Position numbers and translations under genes: made by a program
The notes under the pieces: model-generated
What the model saw: the letters and a program-made list of their open reading frames with translations, nothing else
What the model was told of the DNA's origin: nothing
The model's database searches: none
Shown here: positions 16,771-25,532 of the stretch, in pieces
How the letters are laid out: each line of letters starts with the position of its first letter
Numbering within the stretch: the stretch's first letter is position 1
DNA from: Lachnospiraceae bacterium
GTDB lineage: Bacteria; Bacillota; Clostridia; Lachnospirales; Lachnospiraceae
Length of the DNA: 39,599 bases
NCBI GenBank assembly: GCA_022764465.1
Contig: JALERL010000019.1
Coordinates: 1-39,599 of the forward strand
Direction: 5' to 3'

Positions 16771-16812
16771 CAGTCTGTAGAAAAAGTGATTTTTTCTATG
16801 GGCTGTTTTTTC
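16771..16812 (+). terminator. Terminator after the G3E gene pair
   Basis: CAGTCTGTAGAAAAA (16771-16785) pairs, with G-U pairs, with TTTTTCTATGGGCTG, followed by a run of six T. Confidence 0.75.
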
Positions 16813-17075
16813 TTGAAATTCACAAAGCGGAATTATTTATAAAAAAAATATGATTCGTATAGCATTATGAAGAAGAATCGTATATAATATGCTATGTTAG
16901 CTTAGCAATTCTTTTATATCTATTAGGTGAATATAGTATATATATTTCACTTCAATCATGAAAAGGTATTACATTAGTATGGGATACTTTTCATGGATCG
17001 GATCGTTAAGATCAACTCTAAAGAACATTTTTCATTCCACAAAATCACAGAATATAAGACAATGGCAGGAGAGCA
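16813..17075. other. AT-rich non-coding stretch with hairpins upstream of the tandem array
   Basis: No gene is visible. A -10-like TATAAT (16883-16888) lacks a good -35 partner. Two hairpins can form: GTGAATATA with TATATATTTCAC (16928-16949), and ATGAAAAG with CTTTTCAT (16958-16965 with 16987-16994, extendable by a further GTAT/ATAC-type pairing). These may belong to the leader of the tandem array. Confidence 0.45.
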
Positions 17076-17560
17076 TATGACTGAATGCGTCATAAAGAGT
17101 CAATCAAGTCAAAGAGAATCAAGCAAAAATTCAAGGGTTTATGACTAAGAATGCTATAAAGAGCAGACCAAGTCAAAGAGCAACAAGCAAAAATCCAAGA
17201 GTATATGACTAAAAAAGCCATAAAGAGCAAATTAAGTCAAAGAGCATCAAACAATTTTCCGAGAGTATATGACTGAAAATACTATAAAGAGCAGATCAAG
17301 TCAAAGAGCATCAAACAATTTCCCAAGAGTATATGACTGAAACCGCCATAAAGAGCAAATTAAGTCAAAGAGCATCAAACAATTTTCCAAGAGTATATGA
17401 CTGAAAATACTATAAAGAGCAGATCAAGTCAAAGCTCATCAACCAAAAACCAAAGAGCATATGACTAAAAAGCCATAAAGAGCAGATCAAGTCAAAAATC
17501 ACCAAGCAACATACAAAGAGTATATGACTAAAACCACTATAAAGAGTTGATCAAGTCAAA
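17076..17560 (+). repeat. Tandem array of eight 64-bp units running into a ribosome binding site
   Basis: Units start at TATGACT at 17076, 17140, 17204, 17268, 17332, 17396, 17460 and 17523, so the period is 64 bp, with one 63-bp step. Each unit keeps three blocks: TATGACT, ATAAAGAG and AAGTCAAA, with variable bases between them. Units 3-4 and 5-6 alternate two subtypes (ATAAAGAGCAAATTAAG and ATAAAGAGCAGATCAAG), implying a 128-bp duplication. TGACT and AGTCA within a unit can pair. The period is not a multiple of three and no frame stays open, so it is not coding. The last unit's AAGTCAAA passes straight into AAGGGGG, the ribosome site of the gene at 17574. Confidence 0.93.
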
Positions 17561-17573
17561 AAGGGGGAAACGT

Positions 17574-18362
17574 ATGAAAGGATTAAAGAACATGCTATTA
17601 GAGGAGCAGGGGCGTCTGGAAGCAATCATTGCGAAGGTGCAGAATGAAAAGCAGAATCTGCCGGATGGACGACTCAGAGTGTCGGTGGATAAGGGATATA
17701 TCCGGTATTATCATTGCTTAGACAGTGAGAGGGCGGAAGCATATATCCGAAGAGACGAAATGGAACTGGCAAAGGGACTGGCACAAAAGGGGTATAATGA
17801 GAAAGTTTTGAAGCTGGCGGAAAAGAGGCGGGAACAGATCTGCATGATCCTTGCAGACTATGATGACCGGGAAATCGAGAATTGTTATTATGAAGAACAT
17901 ATGGCAAAACGACGTTTGATTCAACCGGTTGAATCTACCTGGGAGGAACGGCTTGAGAACTGGTTAAAAGGAACGTATGAAGGGAAGCCTTTTTTGGATG
18001 ATACAAAGGCAATTTATACGGAGAAGGGAGAACGAGTGCGTTCAAAATCAGAAAAAATATTGGCGGATTATTTTTATCATCATGATATTGCATATAAATA
18101 TGAATGTCCTCTTATATTAAAAGGATTCGGAAGGATTTATCCGGATTTTACTTTCTTATCCAAAAAAACAGGACAAGAAATCTATTGGGAGCACGATGGT
18201 ATGATGGATCAGGCAGATTATGCAAGACAGGCAATACGAAAGATAGAAGCATATGAAAAGAATGGAATATTTCCGGGGGAGAGGCTGATACTGACTTTTG
18301 AAACAGAGCAGACCACATTGAATTCAGATCTTATAGCAGCACAGGTGGAACGTTATCTATAG
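17574..18362 (+). CDS. Putative PD-(D/E)XK-like nuclease, uncharacterised
   Basis: A 262-residue soluble protein. The N-terminal ~110 residues are helical and charged (MKGLKNMLLEEQGRLEAIIA onward, coiled-coil-like). The C-terminal half has the block order of a PD-(D/E)XK fold: RSKSEKILADYFY (Glu160), YPDFTFL (Asp191), then EIYWEHDGMMD (Glu202/Glu206). The third motif lacks the classical Lys, as in DUF559/Vsr-like variants that carry a [DE]xDG or EHxG form. Nuclease activity is therefore an inference; a catalytically altered or binding role is possible. I recall similar proteins in Clostridia only as hypothetical. The start is ATG 17574, 7 nt after AGGGGG; an upstream TTG would lie inside the repeat array. 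The gene stands alone. Confidence 0.8.
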   Translation: MKGLKNMLLEEQGRLEAIIAKVQNEKQNLPDGRLRVSVDKGYIRYYHCLDSERAEAYIRRDEMELAKGLAQKGYNEKVLKLAEKRREQICMILADYDDREIENCYYEEHMAKRRLIQPVESTWEERLENWLKGTYEGKPFLDDTKAIYTEKGERVRSKSEKILADYFYHHDIAYKYECPLILKGFGRIYPDFTFLSKKTGQEIYWEHDGMMDQADYARQAIRKIEAYEKNGIFPGERLILTFETEQTTLNSDLIAAQVERYL

Positions 18363-18496
18363 ATTTAAAATAGAGGGTGGAAGATTATGCGATGCATCCG
18401 CTCGGGTGCGAGCGTGTGTGGCAAGCGTATACTTTATTTCAATGGTGTTCTTTCCTGGTTGATGCGGGATAAATGAGCCAATATCAAAAAACATAA

Positions 18497-18532
18497 TAAA
18501 AAATGCTCATTTACGACTTCGTAAATAAGCAC
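18497..18532 (-). terminator. Terminator of the tRNA-Glu transcription unit
   Basis: On the minus strand, GTGCTTATTTACG, a 4-nt loop and CGTAAATGAGCAT form a stem with one G-U pair, followed by six T. The stretch 18363-18496, between the nuclease-like gene and this site, shows no gene. Confidence 0.85.
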
Positions 18533-18564
18533 TTCTCGGGTTGGGCTGTTATGAAAATAACAAA

Positions 18565-18636
18565 CAGTTCGTAGGGGAATCGAACCCCTGATTCTGCCGT
18601 GAGAGGGCAGCGTCTTAACCGCTTGACCAACGAACC
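18565..18636 (-). tRNA. tRNA-Glu (anticodon CUC), second in the unit
   Basis: The minus strand folds as a cloverleaf. The acceptor stem GGTTCGT pairs with ACGAACT (last pair G-U), followed by discriminator G. The anticodon stem CTGCC/GGCAG holds loop CTCTCAC with anticodon CTC, and the T arm contains GGTTCGATTCC. CCA is not encoded. It is nearly identical to the copy at 18665-18736, differing mainly by one compensated pair in the anticodon stem. Confidence 0.93.
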
Positions 18637-18664
18637 ATAAAACAAATATGAAATTGTGATTGAG

Positions 18665-18736
18665 CAGTTCGTAGGGGAATCGAACCCCTGATTCCGCCGT
18701 GAGAGGGCGGCGTCTTAACCGCTTGACCAACGAACC
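18665..18736 (-). tRNA. tRNA-Glu (anticodon CUC), first in the unit
   Basis: Same cloverleaf as its neighbour, with anticodon stem CCGCC/GGCGG around loop CTCTCAC, so the anticodon is CTC. The two genes are 28 bp apart and share the promoter at 18757-18785 and the terminator at 18497-18532. Confidence 0.93.
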
Positions 18737-18756
18737 TTGTGTAACAACCGAAAACT

Positions 18757-18785
18757 AGATTACCATAGGATTACGAAAAAAGCAA
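18757..18785 (-). promoter_or_regulatory. Promoter of the tRNA-Glu pair
   Basis: On the minus strand, TTGCTT (18785-18780) and TAATCT (18762-18757) are separated by 17 bp, about 20 bp upstream of the first tRNA. Confidence 0.75.
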
Positions 18786-18868
18786 CACTTTTTTTATAAA
18801 AATTTTGAAGAAAATTGTAAAAGAGGCGTCAAAGCGTGATAAAACCTAGGAAAATTTAAAAAAAGAAC

Positions 18869-18897
18869 TTGCATTCAGATAGAGAAAGTGGTATGGT
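18869..18897 (+). promoter_or_regulatory. Promoter of the rimP-nusA-infB operon
   Basis: TTGCAT (18869-18874) and TATGGT (18892-18897) have a 17-bp spacer, followed by a leader hairpin and then rimP. This is the only strong promoter I see before the nine-gene operon. Confidence 0.65.
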
Positions 18898-18924
18898 TAT
18901 TACGATAACATGATGGTGATTAAG

Positions 18925-18952
18925 TTGAGAGTGGGCATTCGTCCACTCTCAA
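18925..18952 (+). promoter_or_regulatory. Leader hairpin upstream of rimP
   Basis: TTGAGAGTGG (18925-18934) pairs perfectly with CCACTCTCAA (18943-18952) around an 8-nt loop. There is no T run, so it is not a simple terminator. Its CCACTCTC arm also occurs in the infC leader (3027-3034), which may be chance or a common recognition element. Confidence 0.55.
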
Positions 18953-18983
18953 TTCACGTTTAGAAGCAGAAAGGTGGCTTGGT

Positions 18984-19451
18984 ATGTCAAAAAAAGAAGT
19001 ATATGAACAACGGACGGAGGAACTCATCACACCGATCGTTGACCGGGAAGGCTTTGAACTTGTGGATGTCGAGTATGTCAAGGAAGGTGCAGACTGGTAT
19101 TTGCGTGCCTACATTGACAAGGAAGGCGGCATTACAGTCAATGACTGCGAACTGGTTGCAAGGGAGATGAATGAGATCCTTGACAGAGAAGATTACATCG
19201 AAGGATCTTATATCTTCGAAGTGAGTTCACCGGGACTTGGCAGGCCACTGAAGAAAGAAAAAGATTATGTGCGGGCAATGGGTAAGGAATTAGAGATCCG
19301 CACATACCGGATGATCAACCATGAGAAGGAATTCTACGGAATTCTAAAAGCTTATGATGACGCATCCGTTACCGTAGAAACAGAAGATGGAGAAGAACTC
19401 GTTTTTGAGAAAAAGGATATCGCTCTGATCCGTCTTGCATTTGACTTTTAA
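18984..19451 (+). CDS. rimP: Ribosome maturation factor RimP
   Basis: A 155-residue cytoplasmic 30S assembly factor. It begins MSKKEVYEQRTEELITPIVD and contains GFELVDVEYVKEGADWYLRAYIDKEGGITVNDCE, the classic RimP N-terminal domain, then YIFEVSSPGLGRPL, the family signature, and a C-terminal SH3-like domain (about 90-155). RimP helps early 30S maturation. AAAGGTGG lies 7 nt before ATG 18984. It is the first gene of the conserved rimP-nusA-ylxR-ylxQ-infB-rbfA order. Confidence 0.97.
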   Translation: MSKKEVYEQRTEELITPIVDREGFELVDVEYVKEGADWYLRAYIDKEGGITVNDCELVAREMNEILDREDYIEGSYIFEVSSPGLGRPLKKEKDYVRAMGKELEIRTYRMINHEKEFYGILKAYDDASVTVETEDGEELVFEKKDIALIRLAFDF

Positions 19452-19481
19452 CATTAAATATAGTAAATGGAGGATAAAAAA

Positions 19482-20675
19482 ATGGGTAACAACAATGAAT
19501 TGTTAGAAGCACTTACAATCTTAGAGAAGGAGAAAAATATCAGCAAGGATACGCTGTTAGAAGCAATCGAGAATTCACTTTTAACTGCCTGCAAGAATCA
19601 CTTTGAGAAGTCGGATAACATCAAGGTAAACATCAATCCGGAGACCTGTGAGTTCCATATCCTTGCAGCAAAGACCATCGTAGAGAAGGTCGAGGATGAA
19701 TGTACCGAGATCTCACTTGCAAATGCACGTATGATGGATTCCCGTTATCAGCTCGGTGAGGTTGTAAATGTTGAGATCAAGTCCAAAGAGTTTGGACGTA
19801 TCGCAACCCAGAATGCGAAGAACGTGATCTTACAGAAGATCCGTGAGGAAGAGAGAAAGGTACTGTTCAGCCAGTATTACAGCATGGAAAAAGATGTGGT
19901 AACCGGTGTTGTCCAGCGTTATGTTGGTAAGAACGTATCCATCAATCTTGGAAAAGTAGATGCGATGTTAACAGAAAATGAGCAGGTAAAAGGAGAAGTA
20001 TTCCAGCCTACCGAGCGAATCAAAGTATACATCTTAGAAGTGAAATCCACACCGAAGGGACCAAAGATCTTAGTATCCCGTACCCATAAGGAATTAGTAA
20101 AACGTCTGTTTGAGTCCGAAGTTTCGGAGGTAAAGGACGGAATCGTAGAGATCAAGAGCATTGCAAGAGAAGCAGGAAGCCGTACGAAGATCGCGGTATG
20201 GTCCAATGATCCGGATGTAGATCCGGTTGGCGCATGTGTTGGTATGAACGGAGCACGTGTCAATGCGATCGTCAATGAACTTCGTGGTGAGAAGATCGAT
20301 ATCATCAACTGGAATGAGAATCCTGCAATGTTAATTGAGAATGCATTAAGTCCTGCAAAGGTTATTTCCGTAATCGCAGATGGCGAAGAGAAGACCGCAA
20401 AGGTCGTTGTACCGGATTACCAGTTATCTCTTGCAATCGGTAAAGAAGGACAGAATGCAAGACTTGCTGCAAGACTGACAGGCTTTAAGATCGACATCAA
20501 GAGTGAGACACAGGCAAGAGAATCCGGTGAGTTCATGGATTATGAGAACGACTACGAGGATGATTATGAAGACTACGATGAGTCCGGTGAATATACAGAG
20601 GATGGATCCTATGCAGAGGATGCCGGATATGAGGTAGAAGAAGAGGCTGGTGAACAGGCAGATGGCGACAACTAA
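19482..20675 (+). CDS. nusA: Transcription termination/antitermination factor NusA
   Basis: A 397-residue RNA polymerase-associated elongation factor. It has an N-terminal RNAP-binding domain (1-~130), an S1 domain (~135-200, [19 protein letters not shown]) and two KH domains (~200-350, including [15 protein letters not shown] and [18 protein letters not shown]). A short, very acidic Tyr/Asp/Glu-rich tail (~355-397) replaces the longer C-terminal repeats of Proteobacteria. The start is ATG 19482, which follows AATGGAGGATAAAAAA; an in-frame ATG at 19467 overlaps the ribosome site and is unlikely. The end overlaps the start of ylxR. Confidence 0.96.
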   Translation: MGNNNELLEALTILEKEKNISKDTLLEAIENSLLTACKNHFEKSDNIKVNINPETCEFHILAAKTIVEKVEDECTEISLANARMMDSRYQLGEVVNVEIKSKEFGRIATQNAKNVILQKIREEERKVLFSQYYSMEKDVVTGVVQRYVGKNVSINLGKVDAMLTENEQVKGEVFQPTERIKVYILEVKSTPKGPKILVSRTHKELVKRLFESEVSEVKDGIVEIKSIAREAGSRTKIAVWSNDPDVDPVGACVGMNGARVNAIVNELRGEKIDIINWNENPAMLIENALSPAKVISVIADGEEKTAKVVVPDYQLSLAIGKEGQNARLAARLTGFKIDIKSETQARESGEFMDYENDYEDDYEDYDESGEYTEDGSYAEDAGYEVEEEAGEQADGDN

Positions 20676-20940
20676 AAAGATACCGATGCGTCAGTGCGTG
20701 GGATGCGGTGAGATGAAAGCCAAAAAGGACATGATACGTGTGATCAGGACGACAGAGGGTGAGATTACACTCGATGCAACCGGAAGAAAGAACGGACGAG
20801 GTGCATATATCTGTGTGGACAGTGCATGTCTTGCGAAGGCAGAGAAGAACCGTGGGTTATCCCGGTCACTAAAGACTGAGATTCCTCCGGAAATCTACGA
20901 GGAATTAAAAAAGGAGATGCTTGAGATTGAAACCAGATAA
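20662..20940 (+). CDS. ylxR: YlxR-family RNA/DNA-binding protein (RnpM-like)
   Basis: A 92-residue basic protein, [20 protein letters not shown], with the YlxR signature R-x-C-V-x-C, then RVIR and NGRGAYIC. Members bind nucleic acids; the B. subtilis protein has been linked to RNase P control and to glucose-responsive expression. It overlaps the end of nusA, which is typical. ATG 20662 is chosen; a GTG at 20650 is an alternative. It is followed by an overlapping L7Ae-family gene. Confidence 0.93.
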   Translation: MATTKKIPMRQCVGCGEMKAKKDMIRVIRTTEGEITLDATGRKNGRGAYICVDSACLAKAEKNRGLSRSLKTEIPPEIYEELKKEMLEIETR

Positions 20941-21235
20941 GATATTATCTCTGCTTGGAATCACAGCAAAATCCGGCAGTATCGCAAGTGGAGAATTTTC
21001 AACGGAGAAGGCAGTCAAGGAATACCGGGCATATCTGGTGATCGTGGCGGGCGATTCTTCGGATAATACGAAAAAGAAGTTCTCGGATATGTGCAGCTTC
21101 TACGAAGTGCCGTATGCAGAATATTCCACCAAGGAATCCTTAGGACACTGTATTGGAAAAGAATTTCGGGCATCACTTGCAGTGACGAATGAAGGGCTTG
21201 CAAAATCCCTGTTAAAGCAGTTAAACCAGCAATAG
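20921..21235 (+). CDS. ylxQ: L7Ae/L30e-family ribosome-associated protein YlxQ
   Basis: A 104-residue protein containing ILSLLGITAKSGSIASGE and AYLVIVAGDSSDNTKKKFSD, matching the bacterial L7Ae/L30e/S12e fold (YlxQ) that binds K-turn RNA. The start codon is TTG, either 20921 (4 nt after AAGGAG) or 20927 (10 nt after it). It overlaps the end of ylxR by 20 bp and precedes infB by 35 bp. Confidence 0.93.
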   Translation: MRLKPDKILSLLGITAKSGSIASGEFSTEKAVKEYRAYLVIVAGDSSDNTKKKFSDMCSFYEVPYAEYSTKESLGHCIGKEFRASLAVTNEGLAKSLLKQLNQQ

Positions 21236-21270
21236 ATCGTAACGGAACACCAATGGAGGTATGAGATTTA

Positions 21271-24084
21271 ATGGCAAAAATGAGAGTTTATGATTTCGCA
21301 AAAGAAATGAAAATAGAAGCCAAAGAAATAGTAAGTATGCTAAAGGGTACGCAGTATGAGGTAAAGGCAGCCGCCAGCAACATCGAAGATGATGGACAGA
21401 AATATGTCCGTGAGCATTTAGGCGGAGCTCCAAAGACAGAAAAGCCAAAAGCAGAGCAGCCAAAAGAGCAGGCAAAGCCATCACAGCCGAAGGCAGAGCA
21501 GCCAAAAACAGAACAGGCAAAACCAGCCGCTGAAAAACCGGCAGAAAAGTCAGAGGCAAGACCGAAGAAAAAGGCAAGTATTTCTGCTGTGTTTAATCCA
21601 CAGAACAGTAAGCAGATGAGCGGAGGACGCAGACAGAGCTATCATACAAATGCAACAGACAGAAGTTCCCGTCCGCAGGAGAACCGCCCATCCCAGGCAC
21701 GTCCACAGGAAGCACGTCCGGTTCAGCCAAAGCCAGAACAGGCAAAGCCGGTAACAGAAGCAAAGCAGCCGACAGAAAAGCCGGCAGAGGTTAAGACTTC
21801 TGTAACACCAGAGCAGCCAAAGGCACCGGAACGTCAGGTGGTAAATGCCAGAATGGTTCAGGAACGTATTGCTGCACAGGCACGTGCAAATGGTGCAAAC
21901 CGCCAGAGAAATAACCATCAGGGCAACCGTCCGCAGGGCGACCGCCCACAGGGTGACCGTAACGGAGGCAACCGTTATCAGGGTAACCGTAACAATAACG
22001 GAAGACCATACAATAACAATGGCAGACCGGGTTCTTATGGATCAAACGGACAGGGCGGACGCAATGGCGCACCGAATCGTAATGGCCAGCAGGGCGGACG
22101 CAGATTAGATCAGGAGATCAACAGTTTCAACAAGGATTCCGTAAAGTCTGCTCCGGAAGAGATCCGTACCAAGGAGAGCCGTGAGAATCGTGACCGTGAT
22201 AACCGCAGAAACAAGAATCAGGATTACGATAAGTTAGGCAGCAAGAAGCAGGAAAGATATATCAATCTTGAGAAGAATGGCGGAAAGAAGAAGAAACCAC
22301 AGCCACAGCCGCAGCCAAAGGAAGAAGATACCATTCGTTCTATTTCCCTTCCGGAACATATGACGATCAAAGAGCTTGCAGACAAGATGAAGGTGCAGGC
22401 ATCCGCAATCGTTAAGAAGCTGTTCTTAAAGGGTCAGATGGTAACGGTAAATCAGGAGATCAAGTACGAAGATGCGGAAGAGATCGCATTAGAGTTTAAC
22501 TGCATTGCAGAGCCGGAAGTAAAGGTAGACGTGATTGCCGAACTTTTAAAAGAGGACGAAGAGGATGAAAGCACATTAGTTGCAAGACCACCGGTAGTCT
22601 GTGTTATGGGTCATGTCGATCATGGTAAGACTTCCTTACTTGATGCAATCCGTAATACACACGTTACCGACCGTGAGGCAGGTGGTATCACACAGCATAT
22701 CGGTGCTTATGTGGTAAGTATCAACGGACAGAAGATCACCTTCTTAGATACACCGGGTCATGAAGCATTTACTGCAATGCGTATGCGTGGCGCAAAGTCT
22801 ACGGATATCGCGATCTTAGTAGTCGCTGCAGATGACGGTGTTATGCCACAGACCGTAGAAGCGATCAACCATGCAAAAGCAGCCGGAATCGAGATCATTG
22901 TAGCAATCAATAAGATCGATAAGCCGAATGCAAATGTAGACCGTGTAAAACAGGAGTTATCTGAGTACGAACTGATCCCGGAAGACTGGGGTGGAAGTAC
23001 GATTTTCGTTCCGGTATCTGCACATACACATGAAGGTATCGATAATCTGTTAGAGATGATCCTTCTGACCGCAGAGGTATGTGAGTTAAAGGCAAATCCA
23101 AACCGTCAGGCACGTGGTGTTATTATCGAGGCACAGCTGGATAAGGGACGTGGTGCAGTTGCAACCGTTCTGGTACAGAAGGGAACCTTACATGTCGGAG
23201 AACCGATCGCCTGCGGTAGTGCATTTGGTAAGGTGCGTGCGATGATCGATGATAAGGGACGCCGTGTGAAAGAGGCAGGACCATCTACTCCGGTAGAGAT
23301 TCTTGGATTATCCTCTGTACCGGATGCAGGTGAGACCTTTGTAGCATGTGAATCCGAGAAGGATGCAAGAAACTTTGCAGAGACTTATATTTCCGAAGGA
23401 AAAGAGAAGCTGCTTGAGGAGACACGTTCTAGAATGTCCTTAGACGATCTCTTCTCACAGATCCAGTCCGGAAATGTCAAAGAGTTAGATATCATTGTTA
23501 AGGCAGATGTACAGGGATCGGTAGAAGCAGTAAAACAGAGTCTTGTGAAGCTGTCAAATGATGAAGTCGTTGTCAAGATCATCCATGGTGGTGTAGGTGC
23601 AATCAATGAATCCGATGTTATCTTAGCATCTGCTTCGAATGCGATCATCATTGGATTTAATGTCCGTCCGGATCCTACAGCTAAGGTTACCGCAGATAAT
23701 GAGGGCGTAGACATCCGTCTGTACAAGGTCATCTATAATGCGATCGAGGATGTAGAAGCAGCCATGAAGGGTATGTTAGATCCTGTTTTCGAAGAGAAGG
23801 TAATCGGTCATGCCGAGATCCGTCAGATCTTCAAGGCTTCCGGTGTCGGAAATATTGCAGGTTCTTACGTATTAGACGGTACGTTTGAGAGAGGCTGTAA
23901 GGTGCGTATTTCCCGTGAAGGCAAGCAGATCTTCGAAGGTGATCTTGCATCCTTAAAGAGATTTAAAGATGATGTCAAGGAAGTAAAAGCCGGATATGAA
24001 TGTGGTCTTGTGTTCGATGGCTTCAATGATATTGAAGAGTTAGATCAGGTAGAAGCGTATAAGATGGTAGAGGTTGCGCGATAA
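21271..24084 (+). CDS. infB: Translation initiation factor IF-2 with long Asn/Gly/Arg/Gln-rich region
   Basis: This 937-residue GTPase brings initiator tRNA to the 30S subunit and promotes subunit joining. An N-terminal IF2N domain (~1-55) is followed by a ~280-residue low-complexity region. That region is first Lys/Pro/Glu/Gln-rich, then Asn/Arg/Gly-rich (about 210-280) with [12 protein letters not shown]-type repeats. A second IF2N segment sits at ~355-405. The GTPase motifs are GHVDHGKT (about 447-454), DTPGHEAF (from about 493) and NKID (about 547). The C-terminal domains are standard ([26 protein letters not shown]). GGAGGT lies 10 nt before the ATG. It is the central gene of the operon. 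Confidence 0.98.
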   Translation: MAKMRVYDFAKEMKIEAKEIVSMLKGTQYEVKAAASNIEDDGQKYVREHLGGAPKTEKPKAEQPKEQAKPSQPKAEQPKTEQAKPAAEKPAEKSEARPKKKASISAVFNPQNSKQMSGGRRQSYHTNATDRSSRPQENRPSQARPQEARPVQPKPEQAKPVTEAKQPTEKPAEVKTSVTPEQPKAPERQVVNARMVQERIAAQARANGANRQRNNHQGNRPQGDRPQGDRNGGNRYQGNRNNNGRPYNNNGRPGSYGSNGQGGRNGAPNRNGQQGGRRLDQEINSFNKDSVKSAPEEIRTKESRENRDRDNRRNKNQDYDKLGSKKQERYINLEKNGGKKKKPQPQPQPKEEDTIRSISLPEHMTIKELADKMKVQASAIVKKLFLKGQMVTVNQEIKYEDAEEIALEFNCIAEPEVKVDVIAELLKEDEEDESTLVARPPVVCVMGHVDHGKTSLLDAIRNTHVTDREAGGITQHIGAYVVSINGQKITFLDTPGHEAFTAMRMRGAKSTDIAILVVAADDGVMPQTVEAINHAKAAGIEIIVAINKIDKPNANVDRVKQELSEYELIPEDWGGSTIFVPVSAHTHEGIDNLLEMILLTAEVCELKANPNRQARGVIIEAQLDKGRGAVATVLVQKGTLHVGEPIACGSAFGKVRAMIDDKGRRVKEAGPSTPVEILGLSSVPDAGETFVACESEKDARNFAETYISEGKEKLLEETRSRMSLDDLFSQIQSGNVKELDIIVKADVQGSVEAVKQSLVKLSNDEVVVKIIHGGVGAINESDVILASASNAIIIGFNVRPDPTAKVTADNEGVDIRLYKVIYNAIEDVEAAMKGMLDPVFEEKVIGHAEIRQIFKASGVGNIAGSYVLDGTFERGCKVRISREGKQIFEGDLASLKRFKDDVKEVKAGYECGLVFDGFNDIEELDQVEAYKMVEVAR

Positions 24085-24096
24085 TCTGTATGTATC

Positions 24097-24124
24097 ATGT
24101 GCTTTGTAGCGATACAAGGCACAT
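24097..24124 (+). promoter_or_regulatory. Hairpin between infB and rbfA
   Basis: ATGTGCTTTGTA (24097-24108) and TACAAGGCACAT (24113-24124) form a 12-bp stem with one G-U pair and a GCGA loop. No T run follows, so it is more likely a processing or stability element than a terminator. Confidence 0.55.
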
Positions 24125-24165
24125 TGGTATCGTCGAATTTGTCAGGAAGGAAGAGGACGAAGACT

Positions 24166-24531
24166 ATGCGAAAAAACAGTATGAAAAATATGCGGATCAA
24201 TGGCGAGGTTTTACGGGAACTTGCCGGGATCATCCGTGGTGAGATCAAGGATCCACGTATCAATCCGATGACCAGTGTGGTTGCGGTTGAAGTGGCACCG
24301 GATCTGAAGACCTGCAAGGCATATATCAGTGTCTTAGGAGATGAACAGTCCCAGAAGGATACGCTTGCAGGATTAAAGAGTGCGGAAGGCTATATCCGCC
24401 GCACCCTTGCAAAAAACATCAATCTCAGAAACACACCGGAGATCCATTTTATTTTAGATCAGTCGATCGAGTATGGTGTCCACATGTCAAAGATGATTGA
24501 TGAGGTAAATCACAAGGAAGAAGAAAACTAG
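24166..24531 (+). CDS. rbfA: Ribosome-binding factor A
   Basis: A 121-residue KH-like protein needed for 30S maturation and 16S 5'-end processing. The sequence GEVLRELAGIIRGEIKDPRI, then MTSVVAVEVAPDLKTCKAYI and RRTLAKNINLRNTPEIHFIL, is typical for RbfA in order and length. The start is ATG 24166, 8 nt after GAGGA; an upstream in-frame ATG falls within the intergenic hairpin and is rejected. It lies downstream of infB and 26 bp before nrnA. Confidence 0.97.
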   Translation: MRKNSMKNMRINGEVLRELAGIIRGEIKDPRINPMTSVVAVEVAPDLKTCKAYISVLGDEQSQKDTLAGLKSAEGYIRRTLAKNINLRNTPEIHFILDQSIEYGVHMSKMIDEVNHKEEEN

Positions 24532-24557
24532 GCAGACAGGAACGGACGGAGGAAGCT

Positions 24558-25502
24558 ATGCAGTTAGAGACATTGTTAAAGGATGTTAAGACCGTTGGAC
24601 TTGCCGGACACCAGAAGCCGGATGGCGACTGTGTCGGCTCGACACTTGCAGTATATAATTATATCCGTAAGTATCATCCGGGAATAGAGGTTGTGCTTTA
24701 TTTAGAGCCGATCCCGAATATTTTCAAGTTCTTAAACGGTGCGGATGAGATCGTACACGATTGCAGTGCGGATCGCGTTTTTGATCTGTTTATTGCGATG
24801 GACTGTGGAGATATCGGTAGATTAGGTGATGCAGCAAAGTATTTTGAAACGGCAAAAAGGACGTTCTGCATTGACCATCATATCAGCAATGACAGCTTTG
24901 CGGATGAAAATTATATTTTTCCGGAGGCAAGCTCAACGAGTGAACTGGTATTTGAACTGTTAGATACCGATAAGATCACAAAAGAGATCGCAGAGTGTAT
25001 CTATCTTGGAATCATCCATGACACCGGGGTATTCCAGTATTCCTGTACGTCTGCAAAGACCATGAATGCGGCAGGAATCCTGATGGAAAAAGGCATCAAC
25101 TTCAGTAAGATCGTCGATGACACTTTTTTTGAAAAGACCTATGAACAGAACCGGATCATGGGACAGGCACTCGTAGACAGTGTCTTATATCTGGATGGAA
25201 AGTGTATCGCTACGGTCGTAACGGCAGAGGAAATGCAGGAGTTTCAGGTAGAACCGAAGCATTTAGAAGGAATTGTCCAGCAGTTACGTGTAACGAAGGA
25301 TGTGGAAGCAGCTGTCTTTTTATATGAGAATGGCACAGACAGCTTTAAAGTCAGCCTGCGTTCGAATGGAAAGGTGGATGTGGCAGCGATCGCCATGAAG
25401 TTTGGCGGCGGCGGACATGTCCGTGCAGCAGGTGTGACGATGAGCGGTTCATCTGAAAAGATCGTAGCACAGATCGTGGCTGAGATTGAGAGCCAGTTAT
25501 AG
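24558..25502 (+). CDS. nrnA: DHH/DHHA1 phosphoesterase, bifunctional oligoribonuclease/pAp phosphatase
   Basis: A 314-residue cytoplasmic enzyme. NrnA degrades 2-5-mer RNA to mononucleotides and dephosphorylates pAp. The metal-binding motifs are GHQKPDGDCVGS, AMDCGD and IDHHISND (the DHH motif). The DHHA1 domain ends in FGGGGHVRAAGV. The ribosome site GGAGGAAG precedes ATG 24558. Its place between rbfA and truB is the normal Firmicutes gene order and supports the RNA-turnover role. Confidence 0.95.
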   Translation: MQLETLLKDVKTVGLAGHQKPDGDCVGSTLAVYNYIRKYHPGIEVVLYLEPIPNIFKFLNGADEIVHDCSADRVFDLFIAMDCGDIGRLGDAAKYFETAKRTFCIDHHISNDSFADENYIFPEASSTSELVFELLDTDKITKEIAECIYLGIIHDTGVFQYSCTSAKTMNAAGILMEKGINFSKIVDDTFFEKTYEQNRIMGQALVDSVLYLDGKCIATVVTAEEMQEFQVEPKHLEGIVQQLRVTKDVEAAVFLYENGTDSFKVSLRSNGKVDVAAIAMKFGGGGHVRAAGVTMSGSSEKIVAQIVAEIESQL

Positions 25503-25532
25503 AAGAAAATCACAGAAAGGGATCGTTTTACT

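Noticed and set aside
17076-17560. CRISPR array
   Set aside because: The whole 64-bp unit is repeated with scattered differences. There are no unique spacers between short identical repeats, and no cas genes are nearby.
18434-18730. Minus-strand coding frame across the tRNA region
   Set aside because: It runs through both tRNA genes and their terminator, and its protein has no recognisable feature.
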